Shown here: positions 34,473-48,823 of the stretch, piece by piece | How the letters are laid out: each line of letters opens with the position of its first letter | Position numbering within the stretch: position 1 is the stretch's first letter | Position numbers and translations under genes: made by a program | Notes under the pieces: model-generated | What the model was told of the DNA's origin: nothing | Database searches by the model: none | The model's input: the letters and a program-made list of their open reading frames with translations, nothing else | From: CAVSUZ01 sp963834715 | Lineage (GTDB): Bacteria; Pseudomonadota; Alphaproteobacteria; Acetobacterales; Acetobacteraceae | Direction of reading: 5' to 3' | Assembly: GCA_963834715.1 (NCBI GenBank) | Contig: CAWIDE010000033.1 | Location: 558,001-622,000, forward strand | Length of the DNA: 64,000 bases

Positions 34473-35168
34473 ATGGCCAAAGTCGGCAAGCGGCTCAAGG
34501 CCGCCTACACGGCCCTTGATCGCTCCAAAGCCTACACCCTCACGGATGCGGTTCGGCTGGTCAAACAGAACTCCAAGGCCAAGTTCGACGAGACCATCGA
34601 AATGTCAATGAACCTCGGCATTGATCCTCGCCACGCCGACCAGATGGTGCGCGGCCTGATCAGCCTGCCCAACGGCACCGGCAAGACCGTCCGGGTCGGT
34701 GTGTTCGCCCGCGGTCCGAAGGCCGAGGAAGCACAGGCCGCCGGAGCGGATATCGTTGGCGCAGAGGACCTTGCGGAAAAGGTCCAGGCGGGAGAAATCA
34801 ACTTCGACCGCTGCATCGCGACCCCGGACATGATGGGGGTCGTGGGGCGGCTGGGTAAGATCCTCGGCCCGCGCGGCCTGATGCCCAACCCTCGGCTCGG
34901 GACGGTCACGATGGACGTCCGCGGCGCGGTGCAGGCCGCGAAGGGCGGCCAGGTCGAATACCGCGCCGAAAAGGCCGGTATCATCCACGCAGGGATCGGC
35001 AAAGCGAGCTTCAATGATGAGAAGCTGGTCGAAAACGCCCGCGCCCTAGCCGATGCCGTGATCAAGGCGAAGCCGGCCGGAGCCAAGGGCACCTACCTCA
35101 AATCCGCTGCCCTCAGCTCCACCATGGGGCCGGGCCTGAAACTGGATGTAACGACGCTGAGCGGCTGA
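34473..35168 (+). CDS. rplA: 50S ribosomal protein L1
   Basis: A 231-residue protein forming the mobile L1 stalk at the tRNA exit site. It also commonly represses its own operon by binding the mRNA leader. Typical sequence includes KFDETIEMSMNLGIDPRHAD, VRGLISLPNGTGKTVRVGVF, ILGPRGLMPNPRLGTVTMDV and VEYRAEKAGIIHAGIGKASF. Length and start are canonical. It is 3 bp downstream of rplK and 218 bp upstream of rplJ, the latter gap holding the L10 leader. Confidence 0.98.
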   Translation: MAKVGKRLKAAYTALDRSKAYTLTDAVRLVKQNSKAKFDETIEMSMNLGIDPRHADQMVRGLISLPNGTGKTVRVGVFARGPKAEEAQAAGADIVGAEDLAEKVQAGEINFDRCIATPDMMGVVGRLGKILGPRGLMPNPRLGTVTMDVRGAVQAAKGGQVEYRAEKAGIIHAGIGKASFNDEKLVENARALADAVIKAKPAGAKGTYLKSAALSSTMGPGLKLDVTTLSG

Positions 35169-35386
35169 ATTAACCCAATACGCCGCTTCGGCCAGTCGGC
35201 CGGGCGGTGGGCAGGGGCCAAAAGCCCCGAACCTGTCCGAGACCGCACGTCCCCTCCGGGTTAATGGGCCACCTAATGGAGCCCGCGCGCGAGAGACAAG
35301 GACAGGCGAACCCGGGCCGCGAGGTCCAGAGCAGCAACCCGCCCGAGGCGGTCCACACGCCCCGGGCCTGTGTGACGGAGGTAGAA
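35169..35386 (+). promoter_or_regulatory. rplJ leader region (probable L10-leader type control)
   Basis: 218 bp between rplA and rplJ with no gene but many GC-rich pairings, for example around 35185-35215 and 35320-35370. In most bacteria this gap holds an mRNA structure bound by the L10-L12 complex that limits rplJ-rplL translation. The position fits; the exact fold was not computed. Confidence 0.45.
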
Positions 35387-35912
35387 ATGGACCGCACGCA
35401 AAAGCGGGAATTCGTCGCCGGGCTCGCTCAGGTGTTCGCCGAGACGTCGATGGTCGTGGTGACCCGCAACCAGGGTCTGACCGTGGCCGAAGCGACCGAT
35501 CTGCGCCGCCGGATGCGCGCCGCGGGTGCCACCTTCAAAGTGGCGAAGAACCGCTTGGCCACCCGTGCCCTCGACGGCACCCGATTCGAAGTCGCTCAAG
35601 CCCCTGCTCAAGGGACCGACCGCTCTCGCCTGGGCGAATGATCCAGTCGCCGTGGCGAAGGCAACCGTCGAGTACAGCAAAACCAACGAGAAGCTCGTCC
35701 TTGTGGGCGGCGCCCTCGGCCCGCGCACCCTCGACCCCGACGGGGTCAAGGCGCTTGCTGAGCTGCCCCCGCTGGAGATGCTTCGCGCCGGTCTTATCGG
35801 CCTGATCTCGAGGCCAGCAACCCGGGTCACAGGCACGCTACAGGCCTCGGCCGGCCAGTTGGCCCGGGTGTTCGGCGCCTATGCCCGCAAAGCAGAACAG
35901 CAGCCCGCGTAG
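35387..35912 (+). CDS. rplJ: 50S ribosomal protein L10, split by a one-base insertion
   Basis: L10 anchors the L7/L12 stalk. The first frame reads MDRTQKREFVAGLAQVFAET, VTRNQGLTVAEATDLRRRMR and FKVAKNRLATRALDGTRFE. It then diverges and stops at 35641. A second frame continues exactly with SLKPLLKGPTALAWANDPVA, through LPPLEMLRAGLIGLISRPAT, to 35912. Dropping one G near 35599 (TTCGAAGTCG) restores a 174-residue L10 of normal length. Because L10 is needed for normal growth and both halves are well conserved, a sequencing or assembly error is more likely than a real mutation. Confidence 0.93.
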
Positions 35913-35975
35913 AGCTGGCCGGTAAATCCACCTTGAATGGAACCACAGATCGTCTAAGTAAAGGAACTCGCAGAA

Positions 35976-36365
35976 ATGGCTGACCTACAAAGACTGGTAG
36001 AAGAGCTCTCCAGCCTCACGGTGCTCGAAGCGGCAGAACTTTCCAAGCTGCTCGAGGAGAAGTGGGGCGTCTCTGCCGCCGCGCCGGTAGCGGTTGCGGC
36101 TGCACCGACCGCAGGTGGAACAGGTGGCGCAGCCGCGGCCCTGGTTGAGGAGCAGACGGAATTCACCGTCATCCTGAGCAAGGCCGGAGAGAAGAAGATC
36201 AACGTGATCAAGGAGATCCGCACGATCACAGGCCTCGGTCTGAAGGAAGCCAAGGACTTGGTGGAAGGCGCGCCCAAGACGGTCAAGGAGGCTGTCAGCA
36301 AGGATGAAGCCGCCAAGATCCGCAAAATGCTCGAGGATCAGGGCGCATCCGTGGAGGTTAAATAG
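35976..36365 (+). CDS. rplL: 50S ribosomal protein L7/L12
   Basis: A 129-residue stalk protein, present in several copies per ribosome, that recruits translation GTPases. The N-terminal dimer domain is LQRLVEELSSLTVLEAAELS. An Ala/Gly/Pro hinge (PVAVAAAPTAGGTGGAAAAL) follows, then the C-terminal factor-binding domain (VIKEIRTITGLGLKEAKDLV, EGAPKTVKEAVSKDEA). It is 63 bp after rplJ and shares its leader control. Confidence 0.98.
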   Translation: MADLQRLVEELSSLTVLEAAELSKLLEEKWGVSAAAPVAVAAAPTAGGTGGAAAALVEEQTEFTVILSKAGEKKINVIKEIRTITGLGLKEAKDLVEGAPKTVKEAVSKDEAAKIRKMLEDQGASVEVK

Positions 36366-36446
36366 ACGAAGGCTTGATACGGATCATCTCTCACCCCGGC
36401 CGCCACGGCGGCGCGGGAACATAGCGGGCAGGGCCGAAAGGCCGGC

Positions 36447-36476
36447 ACGGGCGGAGGCGAAGTCGCTTCCGCCCGT
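36447..36476 (+). promoter_or_regulatory. rplL-rpoB intergenic hairpin
   Basis: A 14-bp stem ACGGGCGGAGGCGA-ag-TCGCTTCCGCCCGT with a single G-U pair and a 2-base loop, 81 bp after rplL. There is no T-run. It resembles the partial attenuator or RNase III site between rplL and rpoB in enterobacteria. Confidence 0.6.
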
Positions 36477-36611
36477 AAACCCGTTTGACTTTACGCTTGT
36501 GCAGTCCGGGGCGGTCCGGGGCGGCACGGCGGGTACACCAGCATAAAGGACCGGAGACAGAATATGGTCCCGTATGGGACTGTTCGGGTAGTAGAGGCAA
36601 GCAGGTATTCG

Positions 36612-40793
<4,182 letters not shown>

Positions 40794-40894
40794 GTCTGCA
40801 AACTGAAGCACAGGGGTGCGGAGCCACCAAGGGACTCCGTGCTTCCTTGTCTCCGTGATGAATCTTTTCGACCCCTTCGGAGGGTGAAGTAGGC

Positions 40895-43800
40895 ATGAAC
40901 GAACTATTGAAGATCCTCGGCCAGACCGGCGAGGCGATGACTTTCGATCAGATCAAGATCCAGATCGCCTCCCCGGAGCAGATCAGAAGCTGGTCTTACG
41001 GCGAAATCAAGAAGCCCGAGACCATCAATTACCGCACCTTCAAGCCGGAGCGGGACGGCCTGTTCTGCGCCCGAATTTTTGGCCCGATCAAGGACTACGA
41101 GTGCCTGTGCGGCAAGTACAAGCGGATGAAGTTCCGTGGCATTATCTGCGAAAAATGCGGCGTCGAGGTGACGCTTGCTAAGGTTCGGCGCGAGCGCATG
41201 GGCCATATCGAGCTCGCCTCGCCAGTCGCGCATATCTGGTTTCTCAAGTCGCTCCCCAGCCGCATCGGCCTGATGTGCGACATGACGCTCAAGGAGCTGG
41301 AAAAGGTCCTGTATTTCGAGAGCTACGTCGTTCTGGAGCCTGGCACCACCGATCTTAAGATGCACCAACTGCTGAGCGAAGATCAGTTGATGGCTAAGCA
41401 GGACGAGTTCGGTGAGGATCAGTTCGAGATCGGCATCGGCGCCGAGGCGGTGAAGAAAATCCTAGGCTCGATTGATCTCGATGCGGAGAAAACCAAGCTG
41501 CGTGCGGACCTGCGCGAAACCTCCAGCGAGGCGAAGCGCAAGAAGCTGGTGAAACGGCTGAAGCTGATCGAGGCGTTTGCAGAAAGCGGCGCCAAGCCGG
41601 GCTGGATGATTATGGATGTGGTCCCGGTCATCCCGCCCGAGCTGCGCCCGCTGGTTCCGCTCGACGGCGGCCGGTTTGCGACTTCGGACCTCAACGATCT
41701 TTATCGCCGGGTGATCAACCGCAACAACCGTCTGAAGCGACTTATTGAGCTGCGCGCGCCCGATATTATTGTGCGCAACGAGAAGCGGATGCTGCAGGAA
41801 TCGGTCGATGCGCTGTTTGACAACGGCCGCCGCGGCCGCGCCATTACGGGCGCTAATAAGCGGCCGCTGAAGTCGCTTTCAGACATGCTGAAGGGCAAGC
41901 AGGGCCGGTTCCGACAAAATCTGCTTGGCAAGCGCGTCGATTACTCCGGCCGTTCGGTGATCGTGGTTGGACCTGAACTGAAGCTGCATCAGTGCGGCCT
42001 GCCCAAGAAGATGGCGCTAGAGCTGTTCAAGCCGTTCATTTACGCCAAGCTGGAAAAGTATGGTCACGCCACCACCATCAAGGCCGCCAAGCGCATGGTG
42101 GAGAAAGAGCGTCCGGAGGTCTGGGATATCCTGGAGGAAGTGATCCGGGAACACCCTGTGCTATTGAACCGCGCGCCGACGCTGCATCGCCTGGGCATCC
42201 AGGCCTTCGAGCCAGGTACCTGATCGAAGGCAAGGCGATACAACTTCATCCACTGGTCTGCACCGCCTTCAACGCGGACTTCGACGGCGACCAGATGGCC
42301 GTACACGTGCCGCTCTCACTCGAAGCTCAGCTTGAGGGTCGCGTGCTGATGATGTCCACCAACAACATCCTCAGCCCGGCCAACGGCAAGCCGATCATCG
42401 TCCCGAGCCAGGATATTGTGCTTGGTCTCTATTACCTGTCGCTTGAAGGCCCCGAATACCGGGCGGTCGAGGATAAGGACGCTCCGGCTTTCGGCACCAT
42501 TGGTGAGATAGAGCAGGCGGTGTTCTTCAATGCGATCGGGTTGCACGATAAGATCAAGTCTCGCTGGGAGACTATCGATGCGATGGGCAACCAGGTGCGA
42601 GAGGTCGTGGTCACCACGCCCGGCCGCATGATTATCGCGCAGATCCTGCCGAAGCATCCGAACGTGCCGTTCAGCCTGGTGAACAAGCAGCTCACGAAGA
42701 AGAATATCTCCGACGTGATTGACGCAGTGTATCGCCACTGCGGGCAGAAGGAGTGTGTGATCTTCGCTGACCGGCTGATGGGGTTGGGCTTCGGCCAGGC
42801 TTTCAAGGCCGGCATTTCCTTCGGTAAGGACGATCTGATCATTCCGAAGGAGAAAGAGGAGCTAATCCATCGGACCACTGCCGAGGTGAAGGAGTTCGAG
42901 CAGCAGTACCAGGATGGCCTGATCACTGCCGGCGAACGCTACAACAAGGTGGTTGATGCTTGGTCGCGGTGCACCGACGAGGTCGCCGGCGCGATGATGA
43001 AGGAGATCAGCAAGCAGGAGTTCGGAAAGCCCATCAACTCCGTCTGGATGATGTCCCACTCCGGCGCGCGTGGCTCCCCTGCTCAGATGCGTCAGCTCGC
43101 CGGCATGCGCGGCCTGATGGCCAAGCCGTCGGGGGAGATCATCGAGCAGCCGATTATCTCCAACTTCAAGGAGGGTCTCACCGTCCTTGAGTACTTCAAC
43201 TCGACCCACGGTGCCCGGAAGGGTCTCGCGGACACCGCGCTGAAGACGGCGAACTCCGGCTACCTGACCCGGCGTCTGGTGGATGTCGCGCAGGACTGCA
43301 TCATCGTCGAGGAAGATTGCGGCACCGAACGCGGCCTCACCGTCCGCTCCGTTATGGACGGCGGCGAGATTGTTTCCTCCCTCGCCGATCGCATCCTGGG
43401 CCGCACATCGGCCGAGGACATTCTCGACCCGGTCTCTAACGAAATCATCGTGCCGCGTAACACGCTGATCGAGGAAGAGGCGGCCGATCGGATCGAGCAG
43501 GCTGGTGTGGAGTCCGTGCGCATCCGTTCGGTGCTGACCTGCGAGTCGCACATGGGCGTGTGCGCGCACTGCTACGGCCGCGATCTCGCCCGTGGCACGC
43601 CGGTCAATATCGGTGAGGCTATTGGCGTGATTGCTGCGCAGTCCATCGGCGAACCGGGCACGCAGCTTACCATGCGAACCTTCCACATCGGCGGTGCGGC
43701 CCAGCGCGGTGCAGAGCAGTCCTCGGTCGAAGCGAGCCACGACGGGGTTGTCACTCTGAAAAACCGCATCGTTGTCTTCAACAGCCAGGGTGTTCCGGTG

Positions 43801-45051
43801 GTGATGTCGCGCAACTGCGAAATCATCCTGTCCGATGATAAGCAGCGCGAACGCGCCCGCTTCCGCGTGCCCTACGGCGCGCGGTTGTTGGTGGACGACA
43901 ACGCTCACGTCACGCGCGGTCAGAAGCTGGCGGAATGGGATCCGTACACGCTGCCCATTATTACCGAGCAAGCGGGCAAGGTGGAGTACCTCGACCTGAT
44001 CGAGGGGATTACCTTGATTGAACGTATGGACGAGGTCACGGGTCTCACGGCTAAGGTTGTCGTGGATTACAAGCAGCCGTCGAAGACTGTCGATCTGCGC
44101 CCGCGCCTGCAGCTTAAGGACGAGCGGGGTCAGGTTGTGCAGCTCGCGAATGCGACGGATGCCCGCTACTTCCTGGCGCCAAACTCCATCCTCTCGGTGG
44201 AGAATGGAGCCCAGGTCGCGGCCGGTGATGTGCTGGCGCGCATTCCGCGCGAGGGCAGCAAAACCCGTGACATCACCGGCGGCCTGCCGCGTGTCGCCGA
44301 GCTGTTCGAGGCCCGCCGGCCGAAGGACCATGCGGTTATCGCGGAGAACGACGGCCGTGTGGAATTCGGGAAGGATTACAAGGCCAAGCGCCGGATTATC
44401 GTTAAGAACGACGAGACCGGCGAGGAAACCGAGTACCTGATCCCGAAGGGCAAGCACGTGTCGGTGCAGGAAGGCGACTTCGTCCGCCGCGGCGATCCAC
44501 TGGTCGATGGTCCGCGCGTCCCGCACGACATTCTCAAGGTGCTGGGGGTCGAGGCTCTATCGGAATACCTCGTGAACGAAATTCAGGAGGTCTATCGGCT
44601 GCAGGGCGTGAAAATCAACGACAAGCACATCGAGGTCATCGTGCGGCAGATGCTGCAGAAGGTGGAAATCCTCGATCCGGGCGACACGACGTTCCTGATC
44701 GGCGAGCAGGCAGACCGCATGGAGTTCGATGCGGTGAATGCGAAGCTCGGTAAGGAGGAGCGCCCCGCGGTTGCCATGCCGGTACTACAGGGCATCACCA
44801 AGGCGAGCTTGCAGACCAACAGCTTCATCAGCGCGGCCTCGTTCCAGGAGACGACGCGTGTGCTGACCGACGCGGCGACCAACGGGAAGACCGACACGCT
44901 GATGGGGCTGAAGGAGAACGTGATCGTCGGGCGCCTGATCCCGGCGGGAACGGGCGCGGTGATGAACCGTCTGCGGGCAATTGCGGCCGGGCGCGATCAG
45001 CGCGTTCTGCCGCCGCCCGAACCGGTGCGGGAGAAAGCGGCCGCGGAATAA
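40895..45051 (+). CDS. rpoC: RNA polymerase beta' subunit, split by a two-base insertion
   Basis: The largest polymerase subunit, carrying the catalytic magnesium site. The first frame (442 residues) starts MNELLKILGQTGEAMTFDQI and has the N-terminal zinc site (CLCGKYKRMKFRGIICEKCG) and NRAPTLHRLGIQAFEP. It then stops at 42223. The second frame resumes at once with LIEGKAIQLHPLVCTAFNAD and the catalytic DFDGD, and runs to 45051, including the second zinc cysteines (CESHMGVCAHCYGRDL). The junction at 42210-42217 has two extra bases (CCAGGTACCTG where CCAGTACTG fits). Corrected length is about 1384 residues. A broken rpoC would be lethal, so this is almost surely an assembly error. Confidence 0.95.
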
Positions 45052-45071
45052 GCGGTTCGCTGCTTATCGGA

Positions 45072-45107
45072 AGCCGGTGGCACGTATGTGCCGCCGGCTT
45101 TTCTTTT
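45072..45107 (+). terminator. Rho-independent terminator of the rpoBC operon
   Basis: A 12-bp stem AGCCGGTGGCAC-GTAT-GTGCCGCCGGCT with one G-U pair, followed by TTTCTTTT. It is 21 bp after the rpoC stop and ends the operon, so rpsL-rpsG-fusA do not follow here. Confidence 0.93.
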
Positions 45108-45150
45108 GCGGGAGATCGATGCACTTTGGCTTCCAAAGGGAGCTTCAGGG

Positions 45151-46950
45151 ATGAAACGAAGGGACGTCCTCGGCTATGGCGGGGCTTTGCCGTTTGTGAA
45201 CGGCATCGTTCCTGCGGCGGCGGGAAACAGCGCTTTCACCCACGTTCGTCCTCGCGATACCGCATGGCCCGACGCGGCAAGTTGGGAGCGGTTGAACCGC
45301 GGCGTCGGGGGCCGTCTGATCAAAGTAAAGCCGCTTCTGGCGGGCTGCGGGAATGTAAACGATGCGGCATGCCAGAAAGAGCTACAGGCGCTGAGGAACC
45401 CGTACTATGTCGGCGATCAACCTGCCGGAACGCAATCCGTCGGATGGATTGATGCGTGGATGACAGCACCCAGCATTTATGCCGCAGCCGCCAGGACGAC
45501 GGCCGATGTGGTAGCGGCGGTCAATTTCGCTCGTGAGAACCGGCTCCGGCTCGTCGTCAAAGGCGGAGGTCACAGTTATCAGGGAACCTCGGACGCGGCT
45601 GATTCATTGCTAATCTGGACCCGTGCCATGAACGACATCACCCTGCACGATGCGTTCGTCGGTCAGGGGTGTGAGGGCAAGCAGCAACCGCAACCGGCGG
45701 TCAGCGTCGGAGCAGGATGCGTGTGGATGCACGTTTATGATGCGGTGACGACGAAGGCAGGGCGCTATGTTCAGGGCGGTGGTTGCGCGACGGTCGGAGT
45801 GGCGGGCCTTGTCCAGAGTGGCGGCTTCGGTAGTTTTTCGAAGAATTTCGGGACGGCCGCCGGCGGACTGCTGGAGGCCGAGGTTGTCACCGCTGATGGC
45901 CAGGCACGCGTTGTCAACGCTTGCACCAATCCTGATCTGTTTTGGGGTATCAAGGGCGGTGGTGGTGGCAGCCTCGGTGTCGTCACGCGGCTTACTTTGA
46001 GGCTGCGTGAGTTACCGGCCGTGTTCGGCGTCGTTGGCGTGACAATCCGGGCTGCATCGGATGCGGCGTTTCGGCGACTGGTCGGCCAGTTTGTCAATTT
46101 TTATACCGATAACCTGCTGAATGCCCATTGGGGTGAGAGCGTCACCTTCGACCCCGACAACACGTTAACCGTGACGATGGTTTTCCAGGGATTGGATCGG
46201 GCGCAGGCAAGGAACATCTGGCAGGCGTTCTTCAACTGGGTGGCCGGCTCGCCCAAGGACTGTACCGTCACCCGGCCGATCTTCATTCGCGGGGCCCCGG
46301 CGCGCGACTGGTGGAATGGTGAGTTTCTGAAGAAGAACGTGCCGAACCGGGTAGTGGCTGATCAACGTCCGGGCGCCCCGGAGGCAAACATTTGGTTTGC
46401 CAGCCAGAACACCGAGCTCGGCGCGTTCTGGCATGGCTATCAGTCGGTGTGGTTGCCCGCCTCGCTGCTGCAAAAGGATCAGCAGAGCCGATTTGCCGAC
46501 GCCCTGTATGCAGCGACCAGGCATGCGCTTGTCATGCTGCATTTCAATAAGGGACTTGCGGGCGCGAACGCGGCGGATGTGGCCGCGGCGAAGGACACCG
46601 CCATGAATCCGGCAGTGCTGGATGCGTTTGCCCTAGCGATCACCGGCGGTGGAGTTGCGCATGCCTATGGCGCTCTCGTCGGCCAATCGCTCGATCTGGC
46701 GGCGGCGCGCAAGGACGCTGCGGCCATCGACAGAGCAGGCACCGAGCTGCGTAAAGTGGTGCCGAACGCCGGATCCTATGTGTCAGAGAGCAATTTCTTC
46801 GAAGACAACTGGCAGCGCTCCTTCTGGGGGTTTAACTACCCACGGCTTCTCGCGGTGAAGAAAAAATACGATCCTGATGGCTTGTTCTTCGTTCACCACG
46901 GCGTTGGCAGCGAGGATTGGAGTGCCGATGGGTTTACTCGGCTGACGTGA
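45151..46950 (+). CDS. FAD-dependent oxidase, berberine-bridge-enzyme type
   Basis: A 599-residue flavoprotein. The N-terminus MKRRDVLGYGGALPFVNGIV has a twin-arginine-like start and may direct export. The FAD-binding PCMH domain carries LRLVVKGGGHSYQGTSDAAD, whose His is the usual covalent flavin site, and GGGCATVGVAGLVQSGGFGS, whose Cys matches the second covalent link of bicovalent enzymes. The C-terminal BBE domain ends NYPRLLAVKKKYDPDGLFFV. Such enzymes oxidise sugars or alkaloid-like alcohols with oxygen; the substrate is not predictable. It stands alone after the rpoC terminator. Confidence 0.88.
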   Translation: MKRRDVLGYGGALPFVNGIVPAAAGNSAFTHVRPRDTAWPDAASWERLNRGVGGRLIKVKPLLAGCGNVNDAACQKELQALRNPYYVGDQPAGTQSVGWIDAWMTAPSIYAAAARTTADVVAAVNFARENRLRLVVKGGGHSYQGTSDAADSLLIWTRAMNDITLHDAFVGQGCEGKQQPQPAVSVGAGCVWMHVYDAVTTKAGRYVQGGGCATVGVAGLVQSGGFGSFSKNFGTAAGGLLEAEVVTADGQARVVNACTNPDLFWGIKGGGGGSLGVVTRLTLRLRELPAVFGVVGVTIRAASDAAFRRLVGQFVNFYTDNLLNAHWGESVTFDPDNTLTVTMVFQGLDRAQARNIWQAFFNWVAGSPKDCTVTRPIFIRGAPARDWWNGEFLKKNVPNRVVADQRPGAPEANIWFASQNTELGAFWHGYQSVWLPASLLQKDQQSRFADALYAATRHALVMLHFNKGLAGANAADVAAAKDTAMNPAVLDAFALAITGGGVAHAYGALVGQSLDLAAARKDAAAIDRAGTELRKVVPNAGSYVSESNFFEDNWQRSFWGFNYPRLLAVKKKYDPDGLFFVHHGVGSEDWSADGFTRLT

Positions 46951-47117
46951 GGGGCTCAAATCACCTCGAACAAACCGCCCACTTGCCGAGCAGCGCCGCC
47001 CGAACAATCGCCTGTCCCCGTTCACGCTGCGCCGCACTCGGCCCAATCATCCGCGCCATTGGGCTACCGGAGACCGACCTGGCGCCCCCAGCACCTCGAT
47101 GTGCAGGCTCGCGCCCT
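46951..47117. other. Convergent intergenic gap
   Basis: 167 bp between the flavin oxidase stop and the permease stop. No clear terminator is seen. Confidence 0.4.
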
Positions 47118-47921
47118 CTACTCCCCAATCACCAGCAGAGCGCCACGGATCCGCGCGGCCCGGAACTGCCGCGTGAACAGCAGGCACGCCGCCGCCATCC
47201 AGGCCGCGTTCAGTCCGAACGCCAACGCCAGTTCGTCCCATCGCACCACATGCGCGCCCAACACCGCGCGCATTCCCTCGAACACGTGCGAGGCAGGGAC
47301 GAACCACGCGATCACTTGCATCGTATGGGGCATTACCGCTACCGGATAGAACACTGCCGCAAACGGTGTAAGTCCGAACAGCAGCGACCATGCCAGGGTC
47401 TCGGCGCCCGAGCCGTGCCTCAAAATCAACGAAACGACGCCTAATGCCACCCACCACCCCATTATAATCAGATTGGCAAAAAACAGCACCAGCACTGGCC
47501 CCAATGCGAATAGGTTGAACGCGTACAGCAGGTAAGCGATGCCGATGGCTGGCAGCACGCCCGCGCTCATCCGGATGACCGACATTGTCAAAAGCGCCGC
47601 CACCAACTCCCACGGCCGCAGGGGAGAGACAAACAGGTGTCCCAGGTTCCGCGACCACATCTCCTCCATGAACGAAATCGCCACCCCCATCTGGCTGCGC
47701 AGTGCCACTTCCCACAGCAGCACGCCACCGAGCAGCGTCGCGGCCGCCAGAGCCGCCCGAGACGTGCCCATTCGTGCCGCGATAAAAGTCGCGGTAAATC
47801 CCCAGATCAACATCTGCAGCACCGGCCAGTACGCCAGCTCCAGCAGCCGCGGCCAGGAATGGCGGTAAAGCGCAAGGTGCCGGTATAATAGCCCCCAGAT
47901 CCGCCGCGCCGATCCGCTCAT
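47118..47921 (-). CDS. ABC-2 type transporter permease
   Basis: A 267-residue inner-membrane protein with about six spans, for example LLGGVLLWEVALRSQMGVAI, LLTMSVIRMSAGVLPAIGIA and LVLFFANLIIMGWWVALGVV. The ABC-2 pattern is clear in FMEEMWSRNLGHLFVSPLRP and FGLTPFAAVFYPVAVMPHTM. It pairs with the ATPase gene 46 bp upstream and forms an exporter, probably of a drug, lipid or polysaccharide. ATG 47921 (MSGSARRIWGLLYRHLALYR) was chosen because the longer upstream frame covers the ATPase gene. Confidence 0.88.
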   Translation of the reverse strand: MSGSARRIWGLLYRHLALYRHSWPRLLELAYWPVLQMLIWGFTATFIAARMGTSRAALAAATLLGGVLLWEVALRSQMGVAISFMEEMWSRNLGHLFVSPLRPWELVAALLTMSVIRMSAGVLPAIGIAYLLYAFNLFALGPVLVLFFANLIIMGWWVALGVVSLILRHGSGAETLAWSLLFGLTPFAAVFYPVAVMPHTMQVIAWFVPASHVFEGMRAVLGAHVVRWDELALAFGLNAAWMAAACLLFTRQFRAARIRGALLVIGE

Positions 47922-47967
47922 ATCGGCCAGCCTTCCGGCTGACCGGTAAGCCTTATGCTGCGCGGGA

Positions 47968-48714
47968 TCATGCCGCGGCCTCCGCACCCGTGCGCCGGTT
48001 GCGCGCGATATCCAGGAACACTTCCTCCATATCGTCTCGCCGGTAACGATCCAGGAGCTCCGCCGGGCTGCCCCGGTCCACGATCCGCCCATTTTTCAGC
48101 ATCAGGACCGCAGAGCAGAGCCGTTCCACCTCCGCCATGTTGTGCGAGGCGAGCAGGATGGTGCAGCCGCTTTGGGCGCGGTAGCGCTCAAGCCAGGTGC
48201 GCACGTAATCGCCCATGTCCGGATCCAGGCTCGCCGTCGGCTCATCCAGGAGCAGAACCTCCGGTCGGTTGATCAGCGCCTTCGCGAGGGCCACCCGGGT
48301 TTTCTGTCCGGCTGAAAGCTGCCCTGCCGGCCGGCGCAGAAACTCCCCCATTTCCAACTCCTCGGACAGCTCGTTAATCCGGCGTTCCAGTCCCCGAACG
48401 CCGTACAAATGGCCGTACACGCGTAGATTCTGCGCCACCGTCAGCCGGTTCGGCAGCGACACATAGGGCGAGGAAAAGTTCATCCGCGCCAGGGCCGCGA
48501 ATCGTTCCTTCGCCATATCGAACCCTAGCATCCGGATGCTGCCGGAGGTCGGGAGGAGCAGCCCGAGGAGCATGGCGATGGTCGTGGTCTTGCCGGCCCC
48601 GTTGCCGCCCAGCAAACCGACCGTCTCCCCTGGTGCCACGGAAAACGAGATCCCATCAACGGCTAGCACCTCACCATACCGCTTGCTCAGGTTATCCACT
48701 TCGATCACACGCAT
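47968..48714 (-). CDS. ABC transporter ATP-binding protein
   Basis: A 248-residue ATPase with Walker A (GLLGGNGAGKTTTIAMLLGL), the ABC signature LSAGQKTRVALAKAL (LSAGQ in place of the usual LSGGQ), Walker B (VLLLDEPTASLDPDMGDYVR) and the switch His in LLASHNMAEVERLCSAVLML. It drives the ABC-2 permease downstream. It resembles the DrrA/CcmA-like exporter group. Its promoter lies in the roughly 110-bp divergent gap shared with the epoxide hydrolase. Confidence 0.92.
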   Translation of the reverse strand: MRVIEVDNLSKRYGEVLAVDGISFSVAPGETVGLLGGNGAGKTTTIAMLLGLLLPTSGSIRMLGFDMAKERFAALARMNFSSPYVSLPNRLTVAQNLRVYGHLYGVRGLERRINELSEELEMGEFLRRPAGQLSAGQKTRVALAKALINRPEVLLLDEPTASLDPDMGDYVRTWLERYRAQSGCTILLASHNMAEVERLCSAVLMLKNGRIVDRGSPAELLDRYRRDDMEEVFLDIARNRRTGAEAAA

Positions 48715-48823
48715 TGCCGGCGGGATATGTGCCTCGAGCTACCCGGCGTCAAAGAGAACACCAGATCTTTCCCGCCCTGCTTGCCAGACGCATGATCGCG
48801 ACCCTTTGCGCAGGAGCCGCCCC

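Noticed and set aside
42862..44526. Long open frame on the minus strand (554 residues) opposite rpoC
   Set aside because: It is the antisense shadow of the conserved second half of rpoC; its Arg/His-rich composition follows from high-GC codon bias.
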